Origin: CAYJBH01 sp964370825 | GTDB lineage: Bacteria; Bacillota; Clostridia; Oscillospirales; Ruminococcaceae | Assembly (NCBI GenBank): GCA_964370825.1 | Contig: CAYJKY010000004.1 | Coordinates: 1-64,000, forward strand | DNA length: 64,000 bases | Direction of reading: 5' to 3' | Shown here: positions 26,460 through 35,701 of the stretch, one piece after another | How the letters are laid out: each line of letters starts with the position of its first letter | Numbering within the stretch: position 1 is the stretch's first letter | Position numbers and translations under genes: made by a program | The notes under the pieces: generated by a model | Databases searched by the model: none | Seen by the model: the letters and a program-made list of their open reading frames with translations, nothing else | Told to the model about the DNA's origin: nothing

Positions 26460-27758
26460 GTGAGTATGTTTTATCGTGATATAGAAAAATTGAGTATGCT
26501 TCCACACAGTTTTTGTGTGCCCGCACATAAGGGGCAGGGGCCGGATGTACCACTGTACAGTCTGGATTTAACCGAGATTGACGGCACGGACAACGCCCTT
26601 TACCCTACAGGTAATCTACGTGAAAGCGAGCGTTTTTGCTCGAAACTTTTTGAGAGTGGCGATACACTGTACTGTACCGCAGGTTGTTCCACCGCACTCA
26701 AAGCGGCGATAGGGTATGCCTGCCCACATGGCTCTACCGTTGCGGCGGTGGTGCCTGTTCACCGCTGCTTTGCCGATGCCGCCGCGCTATTTAATCTTTC
26801 GCCTGTATTTATAATGAGCTATCGCAACAAGGTGAATGCCGACCGACTGCGTAGTCTGCTTATACAGAGCCGTCCGGTGGCGATATTTTTCACCTACTGC
26901 GACTACGACGGAAACATATTAAATCTTTTAGAGCTGCTACCCATCTGCAGAGAGCTTGGTGTTACCGTAATTGTAGACAATGCACACGGCGGTTATATAC
27001 GGTTTTTGCCTCGTAGCCTAAAGCTTTATCATCCGGTGCTTCTCGGTGCTGACCTTGTGGTAGACTCGGCAAGCAAAACACTCGGTGCACTCACACCTTC
27101 GGCATTTCTGCACACAAGAGATACCGAATCCACCGAGGATATACGTAGATTTATCAACCTGTTATCCACTACCAGCCCGCCCTATACCGTTATGTACTCC
27201 ATGGATTATACGGTGCGCGCACTTTCGGTTGGAGACATAGATTTTACCTCTGCAATTGAAAAAACCGATCAAATTAAAAAGAAATACTCATCCTTCCTTA
27301 TCAGGAATGAGGAGCCGCTTAAGATTTTATTTGCGCCGGCGGCAAACAGTCTTTCCCATCTTGATATTGCAAGACGGTTGAGGGAGGCGGGAATAGTGCC
27401 GGAGTTGTGCAGTTCGCACAGGGTTTTATTTATGCCCTCGCCCTTCAATAGCGATGCGGATTTTGAGGCACTGGACAGGGTGCTGGGCGATATCTTTGAA
27501 AACGCAAGACCTGTTGCCTGCCAACAACCCATGTTACCGCTACCAAGAATGGCACTGCCGCCCAGTACCACCCTTGAAAGAGGATACAAAACGATAAATG
27601 CTCAGCAGGCAGTGGGTAGGGTTTGTGCACACACGGTAGCACCCTGCCCACCCGGAACGGTAATTCTTTTCGCCGGACAGGTGGTGTCCACGGCACATGT
27701 GGAGATACTCGAGTACTATGGAATTGATGAGATAGAGGTTATCAAAACGGATAGATAG
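26460..27758 (+). CDS. Orn/Lys/Arg decarboxylase-fold PLP enzyme (YaaO-like, short form)
   Basis: 432 residues. Fold-type I: SFCVPAHKGQG at the N-terminus (usual H-KG-G entry), YCTAGCSTALKAAIG, IIVDNAHGGYIRF (the Asp and His over the PLP ring) and the PLP lysine in VVDSASKTLGALTPSAFLH. Only the core domain plus a C-terminal domain ending AVGRVCAHTVAPCPPGTV remain; the N-terminal wing domain of classical inducible decarboxylases is missing, as in Bacillus YaaO. Substrate unknown; arginine or lysine decarboxylation for polyamines is likely. Start could be ATG 26466, better spaced from GAGGTG. Confidence 0.82.
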   Translation: MSMFYRDIEKLSMLPHSFCVPAHKGQGPDVPLYSLDLTEIDGTDNALYPTGNLRESERFCSKLFESGDTLYCTAGCSTALKAAIGYACPHGSTVAAVVPVHRCFADAAALFNLSPVFIMSYRNKVNADRLRSLLIQSRPVAIFFTYCDYDGNILNLLELLPICRELGVTVIVDNAHGGYIRFLPRSLKLYHPVLLGADLVVDSASKTLGALTPSAFLHTRDTESTEDIRRFINLLSTTSPPYTVMYSMDYTVRALSVGDIDFTSAIEKTDQIKKKYSSFLIRNEEPLKILFAPAANSLSHLDIARRLREAGIVPELCSSHRVLFMPSPFNSDADFEALDRVLGDIFENARPVACQQPMLPLPRMALPPSTTLERGYKTINAQQAVGRVCAHTVAPCPPGTVILFAGQVVSTAHVEILEYYGIDEIEVIKTDR

Positions 27759-27767
27759 AGAAGGGAT

Positions 27768-27796
27768 TTGTATTGTAAAATGTTGTCTGCTATAAT
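27768..27796 (+). promoter_or_regulatory. Sigma-A promoter of the beta-helix dockerin gene
   Basis: -35 TTGTAT (27768-27773), 17-nt spacer, -10 TATAAT (27791-27796), 30 nt before the chosen start. It gives the dockerin gene its own transcript after the decarboxylase gene. Confidence 0.65.
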
Positions 27797-27825
27797 ATAA
27801 ATAAATATAAAACATGGGGGTCAAG

Positions 27826-30414
27826 ATGAAAATCAGCGGTAAAAAAAATAAACTTACATTGATACTGTTTATGGTAGGTATTGCTGTGATATTGATGTCG
27901 TCAATATCCCTTAATGCTTCGAGCGAGGAGGTAGCAGAGTACGGTGGCTTTACCATCACAGGCGGAAGATACTGGAACGATTACACATATGGATCCGGAG
28001 AGTTAACCATTCTTAGCGCCACTAACATAACAATCGAAAACACAAACCCTGCTGTCGCAATAACAGATGCCAAGATAGTTGTAATTGCTAATGCCAATAT
28101 CACCTTACGAGGTGTAAACATTTACAAGGAATCTTCGCTTAGGGAGGAATCACCTTTTAGAATTGCGACAGGCTACAGTGTAAATATTACCCTTGCAGAG
28201 GGTAGCAACAATATTCTCAAGGGTGTAACCGGCTTAGAGGTTCCGGCTGGTGCATCCTTAACCATAGGTGGTACAGGCTCACTTTCGGCAACTTCAGTAG
28301 GTTACTCCGGTCATAGCGGTGCAGGTATAGGCTCCGGCGCCGGTCTTGATTGCGGCAGCATCACCATTAACAGCGGTTCGGTTTATGCCGCTGTTTCAGA
28401 AATGGTTTTATATGGGGGTGCAGGAATTGGAAGCGGTGCTTCCGGTAACGTAGACGGCGATATTACCATCAATGGTGGCGATGTTACCGCTTTCGGAGGG
28501 TTTCTCGGTGCAGGAATCGGAAGTGGTTATAACCGAAATGTGGAGGGCGATATTACCATCAGTGGCGGCAATGTTAACGTTTGGGGTGGAGACCGCTCCG
28601 CAGCAATTGGGAGCGCTTATAGCGGCGATATGAACGGCTCTATAACCATCAGCGGCGGCACGGTTACAGCCACAAAAGGGCCTTCACCTAGCGGTATTAC
28701 TCCTGTGGTTGCAGATATAGGGGGAGGAGAACGTGCGGCCAGCCACGGTAATTTCTCAACCGGCGTGAACGGAAATGCCTTTGTTTATGGTGAAATTGCC
28801 AATAAATCCAATATAGACGGTTGGAGTGGATTCATGTTTCCCGATAAGGTGGTTGGTTACACCCACGGTCGCCCTACGACAATTACAGCGGATGTCGCTC
28901 TACCGGAAGGAAAAACCCTTAACGTAAACCCCGGATACGGCCTTGCTATTCCGAGTGGTTATACCTTCACAAATAACGGCACCTTAAATGTAAACGGTGG
29001 TACACTATCATTGAACGGAACGTTTAATAACGACGGAACATTGAATTTTAACGGAACAGCATCAGGTACCGGAGCGTTTCAAGGTGACGGTGCATTTTTA
29101 ACGAGCGAATTCACGGCAGAAAATGTCTTGGACATTGAGGCACAGGCATATACAGGTAGCCCGATTACACCGTCCGTAACCTTTACAGGATCAAAAACCA
29201 TACTAAACAAGAGCTTTGATTTTTCCTTAACCGGCTGGCAATCCTCCTACGACAAAAATACCGAACCTGGGCAAGCAACGCTAACACTTACAAGAGACGG
29301 AAGCACCCCCATCGTAAAATATTTTCAGATAGTGACGGACGATGAACCGTTTATCATAACGGGTGGAAATAATAACTCGGAATACCATTACGAAGGATTT
29401 GTGTTACATATCGATTCAGATACACCGCTTACAATAAAAAATTTAGTCACCTCCGAGCCCTCGCTGTACAGAATTGTTGTGCCACAGGGTGTCACCGCAA
29501 ACCTCTCGCTTGCGGGTGTAAATATTGATGTCGGTCATTTAGACGGAGTGACGGCTTTTGAGGTGCTTGGCAGTGCAAACATCAACCTTATCACCGATAA
29601 CAACATTCTGAAAAGCGGACTCGAACGTGCAGGTTTAGAGGTGCCGAGCGGAGGTTCAATAACAATTAGTGGCACCGGCAAGCTCACCGCAACCGGAGGA
29701 ACCTTTGCGGCGGCTATAGGTTCTCCTCGAGGTGAGGTAGCCAATAATGCTGCTGATTTCGGCTCAATTACTATTAACAGCGGTACTGTGCACGCTATTT
29801 CGGTGGGTGGAAACTCATCTGCTATCGGTGGCGGACATGCAGGCCTAAACGGTAGCATCACAATCTCCGGCGGAACGGTTATAGCCGAAGGTGCACCCGG
29901 TCACTATGAGGCAATCGGTGGATGGAAGAATGACAGCACAGGAAAATCATTAGTCAACTTCGAGGCAACAGGCAATGCATTTATTGACGCAAACGTTGCA
30001 ATAGCAGGACAGTCTGAAAAAGCAAGCTGGAAGGGTGTTATTTTCGAAGGAGACCAAGGAAATATATATGGCGACACCGTAACATTAAACACCCCGGCAA
30101 CCGTTACCGAGGGAAAAGTTCTAACAATAGGTGAGGACAAAACACTCGATATTTCGGGTGCTACCTTAACTAACTCGGGACGTATTATTCGATACGGAAC
30201 AATAAACGGTAGCCTTTCGGGTTTTTCATTTGTAGGCGATATTAACCATGATGATAAAATAGACTCATCCGATTTAGTGGGAATTATGGGCAGCTCTAAC
30301 TACAACAAGAGTGTAGCAGGTGGTGCAAAACAGGAAGCCGACTTTAACGGTGACGGTATAGTAAATTTTACCGACCTTGCTTTGGTACGAAACAGCCGTT
30401 ATTTCGGGAGATGA
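27826..30414 (+). CDS. Secreted beta-helix-like protein with C-terminal dockerin
   Basis: 862 residues. Sec signal peptide (MKISGKKNKLTLILFMVGIA, cleaved after about residue 33). Two blocks of Gly/Ser-rich repeats in which AGIGSG or AAIGSG is followed about 15 residues later by GDITINGG-V or GSITISGGTV, at least seven in the first half and three in the second, the pattern of a right-handed beta-helix or adhesin. A middle region resembles an Ig-like domain (VTFTGSKTILNKSF). C-terminal type I dockerin: GDINHDDKIDSSDLVGIM then ADFNGDGIVNFTDLALVRNS. It would bind a cohesin at the surface or in a cellulosome. Start 27826 uses GGGGGT as RBS; an ATG at 27814 lacks one. Confidence 0.85.
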   Translation: MKISGKKNKLTLILFMVGIAVILMSSISLNASSEEVAEYGGFTITGGRYWNDYTYGSGELTILSATNITIENTNPAVAITDAKIVVIANANITLRGVNIYKESSLREESPFRIATGYSVNITLAEGSNNILKGVTGLEVPAGASLTIGGTGSLSATSVGYSGHSGAGIGSGAGLDCGSITINSGSVYAAVSEMVLYGGAGIGSGASGNVDGDITINGGDVTAFGGFLGAGIGSGYNRNVEGDITISGGNVNVWGGDRSAAIGSAYSGDMNGSITISGGTVTATKGPSPSGITPVVADIGGGERAASHGNFSTGVNGNAFVYGEIANKSNIDGWSGFMFPDKVVGYTHGRPTTITADVALPEGKTLNVNPGYGLAIPSGYTFTNNGTLNVNGGTLSLNGTFNNDGTLNFNGTASGTGAFQGDGAFLTSEFTAENVLDIEAQAYTGSPITPSVTFTGSKTILNKSFDFSLTGWQSSYDKNTEPGQATLTLTRDGSTPIVKYFQIVTDDEPFIITGGNNNSEYHYEGFVLHIDSDTPLTIKNLVTSEPSLYRIVVPQGVTANLSLAGVNIDVGHLDGVTAFEVLGSANINLITDNNILKSGLERAGLEVPSGGSITISGTGKLTATGGTFAAAIGSPRGEVANNAADFGSITINSGTVHAISVGGNSSAIGGGHAGLNGSITISGGTVIAEGAPGHYEAIGGWKNDSTGKSLVNFEATGNAFIDANVAIAGQSEKASWKGVIFEGDQGNIYGDTVTLNTPATVTEGKVLTIGEDKTLDISGATLTNSGRIIRYGTINGSLSGFSFVGDINHDDKIDSSDLVGIMGSSNYNKSVAGGAKQEADFNGDGIVNFTDLALVRNSRYFGR

Positions 30415-30480
30415 TTTCAATACATATTTCGGAGTGTTTCTCGGTTCTGTAGGCATGTGTATTTTATATAATGTGTAGGG

Positions 30481-30496
30481 GCGACCTGCGGTCGTC
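30481..30496 (+). repeat. REP-like hairpin upstream of decayed transposase
   Basis: GCGACC-TGCG-GTCGTC preceded by GTAGGGG (30475-30480), the GTAGGGGCGACC...GGTCGCC style of REP element found with REP-associated tyrosine transposases in Firmicutes. It lies 56 bp before the transposase start. Confidence 0.65.
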
Positions 30497-30551
30497 AGTC
30501 AGCAGATTAATTCTTAACACATATTTTAGTATTTATACAGACGGTGATTAT

Positions 30552-30799
30552 ATGGAATTACCAAAACGAAAACAGATAAGATTGAAAGATTACGATTATT
30601 CGCAAGACAATGCGTATTTTGTGATGATATGCACGCATAACAGAGATTGTTTGTTTGGTGAAATCGTAGAGGCGAACCTATGTGTTCGCCTCTACATGAA
30701 ATTATAAAATGGGTCAAAACACAAACAACAAACGAATATATTCGTGGTGTAAAAAACAATTTGTTGTGGGAGCAAGATAAATTATACCCCGCAATATGA
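30552..30799 (+). pseudogene. Degraded REP-associated tyrosine transposase (Y1/RayT)
   Basis: The N-terminus is intact: MELPKRKQIRLKDYDYS-QDNAYFVMICTHNRDCLFGEIV, the start of IS200-like RayT proteins. It then runs into a REP hairpin and a stop at 30705. In another frame EIIKWVKTQTTNEYIRGVKNNLLWEQDKLYP (about 30696-30790) matches the C-terminal part of the same family. The middle with the HUH histidines and the catalytic Tyr is gone (normal length about 150-200 residues). So a dead element, internally replaced by a hairpin. Confidence 0.8.
30666..30695 (+). repeat. REP hairpin inserted within the transposase remnant
   Basis: Perfect 12-bp stem GTAGAGGCGAAC/GTTCGCCTCTAC with a 6-nt loop CTATGT, at the exact junction between the N- and C-terminal halves of the transposase remnant. 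It is similar to but not identical with the upstream hairpin at 30481. Confidence 0.75.
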
Positions 30800-30804
30800 G
30801 CCTA

Positions 30805-30841
30805 AAACAATCTGACACTTCAATGAGGTGTCAGATTGTTT
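30805..30841 (-). terminator. Intrinsic terminator after the M42 peptidase gene
   Basis: Perfect 14-bp stem AAACAATCTGACAC/GTGTCAGATTGTTT with a 9-nt loop. On the minus strand it ends in TTTT after the stem, 15 nt beyond the peptidase stop, thus ending the motility-side operon; the symmetric T's on the plus strand also allow it to stop transcription from the other side. Confidence 0.85.
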
Positions 30842-30855
30842 CTTTGTTATAAAAG

Positions 30856-31893
30856 TTAATTTGTATAATAAATCGCAAGGCAGATGGTGTTGTATATTCC
30901 CTTCCAGTGGGTGCGTTCCATTCCGTGGGAGGCGTGAACGCCTGTTCCTATCAGTGCACCCCTTATGTCGTGTCCTGCATGCAAAGCCGCGCCTACATCC
31001 GAGCCATAGTGCGGATATATATCCACTGCGTAGCTAAGGTTGTTTTGCTTCGCAAGCGTTATGAGTTTTGTGACCATGTCATAATCGTACGGGCCTCCCG
31101 AGTCCTTTGCACAGATGGAAACATCATATTCGGTACAGCTTAAATCCTCGCCTATGCATCCCATGTCGAGTGCCAATAGCTCGGTTATATCCTTTGGAAT
31201 ATATGATGCACCGTGCCCGACCTCCTCGTAGCTTGATATAATCAACTTAACGTTGCAGGCGGGTTTAATATTGTTTTCACTCCAGAATTTCATCATGGTG
31301 ATAAGGCATACAACACTCGCCTTGTCGTCAATAAAGCGTGATTTCAAAAAGCCGGATGGCGTAACCACCGTTTTTGTGTCGATAAATATGTAATCGCCAA
31401 CGGCAATTCCAAGCTTTTCTACATCCTCCTTTGATTTGACCTGTTCGTCCAAACGCACAAGCATGGTTTTTTCGGTGCGCTGTGCGGTAGTTGCCTCGTC
31501 ATGGACATGCGCAGAGGGATGCTCGCTTAAAAATGTGCCGGTTATCCTCACACCTTCCCTGCTACGCACCGTGCAGTATTCACCGTCCAGCGTCGGCAGA
31601 ATTGCTCCGCCTATACGCACAAACTTAATTGTGCCATCTGAATTTATTGAGCGAACCATTGCGCCGAGGGTATCGATATGTGCTGATAGACCGATGGTTT
31701 TGGTGTCATCCATTCCCGGTACCGTTATGACACAGTTTCCCTTTGTAAGCCGTGTAGAGACAAAGCCAAACTTTTCGGCAAAGCCCTCTACAAACTCTAT
31801 TGCTTCGGAACAAAAGCCCGAAACGCTGTCTATTGCAAACAATTTTTTTGCGGTATCGAAATAGAAATCACGATAGCCTTCTATTATCTTCAT
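30856..31893 (-). CDS. M42 family metallopeptidase (glutamyl aminopeptidase-like)
   Basis: 345 residues. Two-metal centre ligands: His and Asp in LSAHIDTLGAMV, Asp in FIDDKASVVC, Glu pair in SSYEEVGHGAS, Asp in LLALDMGCIGED and His in TGVHASHGMERTH. Cytoplasmic aminopeptidase that removes N-terminal residues from short peptides; also found annotated as FrvX/YsdC or endoglucanase-M. Last gene of the minus-strand operon; its ATG overlaps the Hsp33 stop as ATGA, so the two are translationally coupled. Confidence 0.93.
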   Translation of the reverse strand: MKIIEGYRDFYFDTAKKLFAIDSVSGFCSEAIEFVEGFAEKFGFVSTRLTKGNCVITVPGMDDTKTIGLSAHIDTLGAMVRSINSDGTIKFVRIGGAILPTLDGEYCTVRSREGVRITGTFLSEHPSAHVHDEATTAQRTEKTMLVRLDEQVKSKEDVEKLGIAVGDYIFIDTKTVVTPSGFLKSRFIDDKASVVCLITMMKFWSENNIKPACNVKLIISSYEEVGHGASYIPKDITELLALDMGCIGEDLSCTEYDVSICAKDSGGPYDYDMVTKLITLAKQNNLSYAVDIYPHYGSDVGAALHAGHDIRGALIGTGVHASHGMERTHWKGIYNTICLAIYYTN

Positions 31894-32759
31894 ATGTTCA
31901 ATAAGCCTCTAAGCTCTTCCTTTGAAAAACGGTATTTTTTGTTGCAGAAGTGGCAGTCCACCTCGGTGGTTTGCTCGTCGTCTATCAGGGACTGTATTCC
32001 CTCCTTGCCTATACTTATTACCGCCCTTTCCACCCGTTCCCTCGAGCAGTCACACCGATATTCTGCGGTCTGGGTGTCCAGAATATCCGGCTCAAGTCCG
32101 TCAAGCAGTAGTTCGGCTACCTGCTGTGGGGTGTAATCGGCAAACATTCCCGACACTGCCGGCAGTTTTTCGATATTTTTTTCTATAATATCTATGACCG
32201 TTTCGTCGCAAAACGGGAGTAATTGCACCAAAAATCCGCCTGCCGAGTTTACCGTAAGGTCGGGGTTCACCAAAACTCCAAGTCCGCATACCGTTGGTGT
32301 CTGTTCGCTCGTGGCATAATAGTGCGTAATATCCTCTGCAATCTCGCCCGAGACAAGCGCAACACGACCGGTATAGGGCTCGCCTGTGCCGTTGTCCCTC
32401 ACTACATCGAGATATCCGTCCTGTCCGACCGCTCCGCCCACGTCCAGCTTGCCGTATTGGTTGGAGGGTAGCTCCACACTGGCGTCCGAGATATATCCCT
32501 TCACGTTGCCCTTGCTGTCGGCAACCGCTATGACGCTTCCGGCAGGGCCACCGCCGTTTATCCTTAGGGTGATGCTCTGTTTTTCTCCTTTAAGCTGTGC
32601 GCCCATAAGTGCCGCCGCTGTGCACAGTCTTCCGAGTGCCGCTGTAGTAACCGCAGAGGTGCGATGCAACCTCTCAATCGTGGAGGCTATACCGGTGGAG
32701 TCTATCACCGAGGCAACCACAGAACCATCCTTTGAAATAACTCTTATAAGATTATCCAC
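31890..32759 (-). CDS. hslO: Redox-regulated chaperone Hsp33
   Basis: 289 residues. Holdase activated when its zinc centre is oxidised. The C-terminal cysteines are in the canonical layout: CDC in YRCDCSRERVERAV and CHFC in VDCHFCNKKYRFSKEEL. Upstream parts include LRINGGGPAGSVIAVADSKG and the EIAEDITHYYATSEQTPT motif. Start is GTG at 32759 with GGGAGG 7 nt upstream, one base overlapping the FtsA-like stop (TAGTG). In an anaerobe it would protect against oxygen shock. Confidence 0.96.
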   Translation of the reverse strand: MDNLIRVISKDGSVVASVIDSTGIASTIERLHRTSAVTTAALGRLCTAAALMGAQLKGEKQSITLRINGGGPAGSVIAVADSKGNVKGYISDASVELPSNQYGKLDVGGAVGQDGYLDVVRDNGTGEPYTGRVALVSGEIAEDITHYYATSEQTPTVCGLGVLVNPDLTVNSAGGFLVQLLPFCDETVIDIIEKNIEKLPAVSGMFADYTPQQVAELLLDGLEPDILDTQTAEYRCDCSRERVERAVISIGKEGIQSLIDDEQTTEVDCHFCNKKYRFSKEELRGLLNI

Positions 32760-34786
32760 TAATTTTCCTCCCAGCTAACGTTGATGCTATCACCGATGTT
32801 TACCACATCAAGGTAGGAGGCGTCAACTCCGTTTTTAAATATGCGTATATTTTTTTTCGGGGTAGACGGGTCAATCTCTATATAGTTGAGCATGTCTACA
32901 AAAAGATAGGGCGAGTTATCCTGTCTTTTTGGCAGCTCAACGCGACGATCGTTTATCATTACATAAAGTATGTTGCTCACAGCCTCCTGTGGCTGTGCTG
33001 TTTCCTCTGCCACCTCCTGCTCGAGTTCACCCTCGGTCTGCATAGATAGCGGTATAAACACTTCACCCACACCAAGCTCAATCTCGTCGCCGTCCTGCAA
33101 ACGGTAGTCAAAGTTCAGCGGTTTACCGTCCTTTAAAGGCTCGAAGGAGTAAACATCATATCCGTGCTCAGAGAAAAGTTCAGCGAGCGTTAATATAGGT
33201 TGTTCCTCCAGTATGTCGCCCTCACAAATCTGCTGTTCCGGCTCTGCTAACATGCCGTTGACCAAAACCCTTACACCGAAAGATAACACATGCTCCGATA
33301 TCGTTACATATCCCTGCTCGGTCATACTTGGAACGACCTCTGCAACCATTGCCGACGCATCCTCACCATCTATCGCATCGATAACCGAAATTCTGTCGGC
33401 CCTTTTAATAGGGGAGGTAATGCTTGCGGGGCTGTCGTTGAGGGTGATTGCCGCCGCAGTGGCGAGCTTGCCCAGTATGGTTTTGCTGACGCCGTCCAGT
33501 GTGAACTGCAACGGCTTTGATGGTTTGCCGAGCAGCTGAGAATATTTGTAACCCGAGAGCAGAAGTGCATCCATCACCGTCTGTTTTTCTGATGAGTAAA
33601 GTCGGATTTTTTTGTCGTTCACAAAGGCAAAAAATCCGTCGTTTCCGAGCATGGTGCCGGCGGTTATCGCAATTCCGAACGGGGTTGCATAGCCAGGGTC
33701 CGACACATCTATGTCCGAGTTCACCATCTTTTTCATATAGTTGTTGCCTCCGACGGCAACCCTCGATTGATCTATCGACATTGCGCCTGCAACCAACGTG
33801 GCAAGGCCGGGTGTTTTGCTACCGCCGCCCACTAAAAAAATAGCCTGCGGTGAGCGCCCATTCGCCTCCTCGATGTTGTTGCACACCGTCATGGAAAGCT
33901 CCTCTACCGCCTCACTTATGGCGTTTGCCAAATCCTTTGCTGTTACGGTCAACTCGTTGCCTAAAATATCGGTGTAGCGGATTATGTCATCGTCAGATTT
34001 TTTCATCTCCTCCGCCATGTTAAAGTCTACAAGATAGGTGGAAATGATTTTTTCGGTTATCTCGTCACCGGCATAGGTTGCCATGGTGTATGAACAGATT
34101 GTGCCTCTGTCCGATATCGCAATATCGCTCGTGCCCGCCCCGATGTCAACCAACGCAATGTTAAGCCCTCTGAGCTCCTGTGGGACAATTGCGTTCATTG
34201 CAGCGATAGGCTCAAGGGTGAGTCCCGCAACCATGAGGCCCGCAATGTTCATTGTGGTATAAAGGCTGTTTACAACCTGTTGCGGAAGGAATGTTGCAAT
34301 AATTTCGACGCTGATAAGGCTTCCTTTATGGTTTAGCAGGGAAGAAAAACCGTGTCCGTCCAGCTTGTAGCCGAGTACCGAATGGCCAACGCAGACCATG
34401 CCGTTTGCACCTGCGGTGACGGAAAGCCTCTCGGACGCCGCCTCTATCGCAAGCAGCTGCAGCTCGGCAACCTGCTGTGTTGAAATGCCGATATGTGGTG
34501 AGGTTGCAAGCTCTGCCATGCCGATCGAGGTCAACAGCGAACGACCTGCCGCCGCAACATAAACCTCCTCTAGCTTGGTGTCGAGTCGCTCCTCCAACCT
34601 TGAGTGAAGCTCCCTCACAATATTGGCAACCTCGTTTATATCCTCAATCTGTCCGTCAACCATGGCACGACGGCTGTGTTCTTTGTGCTCCATTGCCTCT
34701 AAGGTGAATATCCCCTTGTTAAATACACCAACAAGCCCCACTACGTTTCTGGTGCCGATATCCAAGGCGAAAATACGGTTTTCCAT
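32759..34786 (-). CDS. FtsA/PilM-like actin-fold ATPase, long clostridial form
   Basis: 675 residues against about 420 for classical FtsA. Actin-fold motifs: phosphate-1 FALDIGTRNVVGLVG, SHS2/1C insertion EVYVAAAGRSLLTS, phosphate-2 IALVDIGAGTSDIAI and the adenosine motif IFLVGGGSKTPGL. The C-terminal half (about residues 385-675) has two or three small SH3/beta-grasp-like modules and ends SINVSWEEN, with no amphipathic membrane helix typical of FtsA. This architecture recurs in clostridia; a role in division, pilus or cytoskeletal positioning is an inference. I chose ATG 34786 (MENRIFALDIG) over 34798; GGAG is 13 nt upstream. Confidence 0.72.
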   Translation of the reverse strand: MENRIFALDIGTRNVVGLVGVFNKGIFTLEAMEHKEHSRRAMVDGQIEDINEVANIVRELHSRLEERLDTKLEEVYVAAAGRSLLTSIGMAELATSPHIGISTQQVAELQLLAIEAASERLSVTAGANGMVCVGHSVLGYKLDGHGFSSLLNHKGSLISVEIIATFLPQQVVNSLYTTMNIAGLMVAGLTLEPIAAMNAIVPQELRGLNIALVDIGAGTSDIAISDRGTICSYTMATYAGDEITEKIISTYLVDFNMAEEMKKSDDDIIRYTDILGNELTVTAKDLANAISEAVEELSMTVCNNIEEANGRSPQAIFLVGGGSKTPGLATLVAGAMSIDQSRVAVGGNNYMKKMVNSDIDVSDPGYATPFGIAITAGTMLGNDGFFAFVNDKKIRLYSSEKQTVMDALLLSGYKYSQLLGKPSKPLQFTLDGVSKTILGKLATAAAITLNDSPASITSPIKRADRISVIDAIDGEDASAMVAEVVPSMTEQGYVTISEHVLSFGVRVLVNGMLAEPEQQICEGDILEEQPILTLAELFSEHGYDVYSFEPLKDGKPLNFDYRLQDGDEIELGVGEVFIPLSMQTEGELEQEVAEETAQPQEAVSNILYVMINDRRVELPKRQDNSPYLFVDMLNYIEIDPSTPKKNIRIFKNGVDASYLDVVNIGDSINVSWEEN

Positions 34787-34871
34787 TTTAATGCCCATGC
34801 TCCTTTTTGCGATTTCTTGTTTTTTTATCTTCTTTCAAGCTTATAGCCCTCTTATCTCATAAGAATAGGCT
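34787..34871 (-). promoter_or_regulatory. Leader/intercistronic region of the FtsA-like gene
   Basis: Minus strand begins with hairpin AGCCTATTCTTAT-GAG-ATAAGAGGGCT (34845-34871), just after the PilZ stop. After about 45 nt comes AAAAAGGAGCATGGGC, identical to the 3' part of the leaders before pilZ and cheR. GCCTAT of the hairpin can pair with ATGGGC by the RBS (6 bp including one G-U), so a partial form of the same switch is possible. Confidence 0.5.
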
Positions 34872-35701
34872 CATTTACCTCTGTTTGTGAAATTTTTTCT
34901 TTTAAAATAATTATTCTGACCCGAAATGCTTTTGCGATCATAACGGTTAAGCATACTCGGCTTTTTATCCACATGGGTTTTTTCCCACTCCTCAATTGTG
35001 TTCCACGCCTTTCTGAAAAGTCGATAGTCGCCGGAGTAGTTGACCTTAAGCTGATGCAGTGCGGTGGTTAGCTGAAAGATGAAATGACTTATGGTGTTAA
35101 GTTGTTTAGCGCTGGGCTCACAAAATTCGCCACCATATTTTTTGTAGATGTTATCCTGCCGCTCAACCGCCCTTTTTATCATAACCGGCACATACATAAC
35201 CTCGGTAGGCAGCCGAAACTCAAGTGTGCCGATATCGTCTAAATTGAGCTCGGTACTACAGCTCAGCATCACACCGTTGATGCTGATATCGTCGATCATT
35301 ACCTCCTGCTCGAAATTGTTTTCCGACTCCGGGTCGCCCTTATAAAATCGTCCCGGAATATACACCTTGGTTCTGAAACTCGACCTTACATAGTTTAGCT
35401 CCGACTCACTATCCACCGAGATGTCTAAATTCTGTGAGGTAGAAAATGCAACCGTTGCGTTTACAAGTATTGCAGGCTCTTCGTCACGGTACACCGTTAC
35501 GATAATGTGTTCTCCCTCCTCAATCAGTGAGGTTTGACGATTATAAACAAGGTGTAGACCCTCGGCAGAGCCGCTCTCCACCCTTGCATACCCCAACACG
35601 GTTTTATCTGACGTAGAAACCTCACAGCTGTTACCGATAAGGCGGTTGTACACATTATCATCTACCTTTTCTTTTTTGCGTATAAGACTGAATAAATTCA
35701 T
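34871..35701 (-). CDS. PilZ domain cyclic-di-GMP receptor (YcgR/DgrA type)
   Basis: 276 residues from ATG 35701; longer forms upstream run through the leader. N-terminal YcgR-like domain (about residues 10-110, with IEEGEHIIVTVYRDEEPA), then PilZ at about 125-220: RSSFRTKV supplies RxxxR and IDDISINGVMLSC supplies (D/N)xSxxG, so both c-di-GMP contact motifs are intact. The tail ends in a basic stretch (RYDRKSISGQNNYFKRKN). In this setting it likely brakes the flagellar motor or chemotaxis when c-di-GMP rises. GGAG lies 12 nt upstream. Confidence 0.85.
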   Translation of the reverse strand: MNLFSLIRKKEKVDDNVYNRLIGNSCEVSTSDKTVLGYARVESGSAEGLHLVYNRQTSLIEEGEHIIVTVYRDEEPAILVNATVAFSTSQNLDISVDSESELNYVRSSFRTKVYIPGRFYKGDPESENNFEQEVMIDDISINGVMLSCSTELNLDDIGTLEFRLPTEVMYVPVMIKRAVERQDNIYKKYGGEFCEPSAKQLNTISHFIFQLTTALHQLKVNYSGDYRLFRKAWNTIEEWEKTHVDKKPSMLNRYDRKSISGQNNYFKRKNFTNRGK

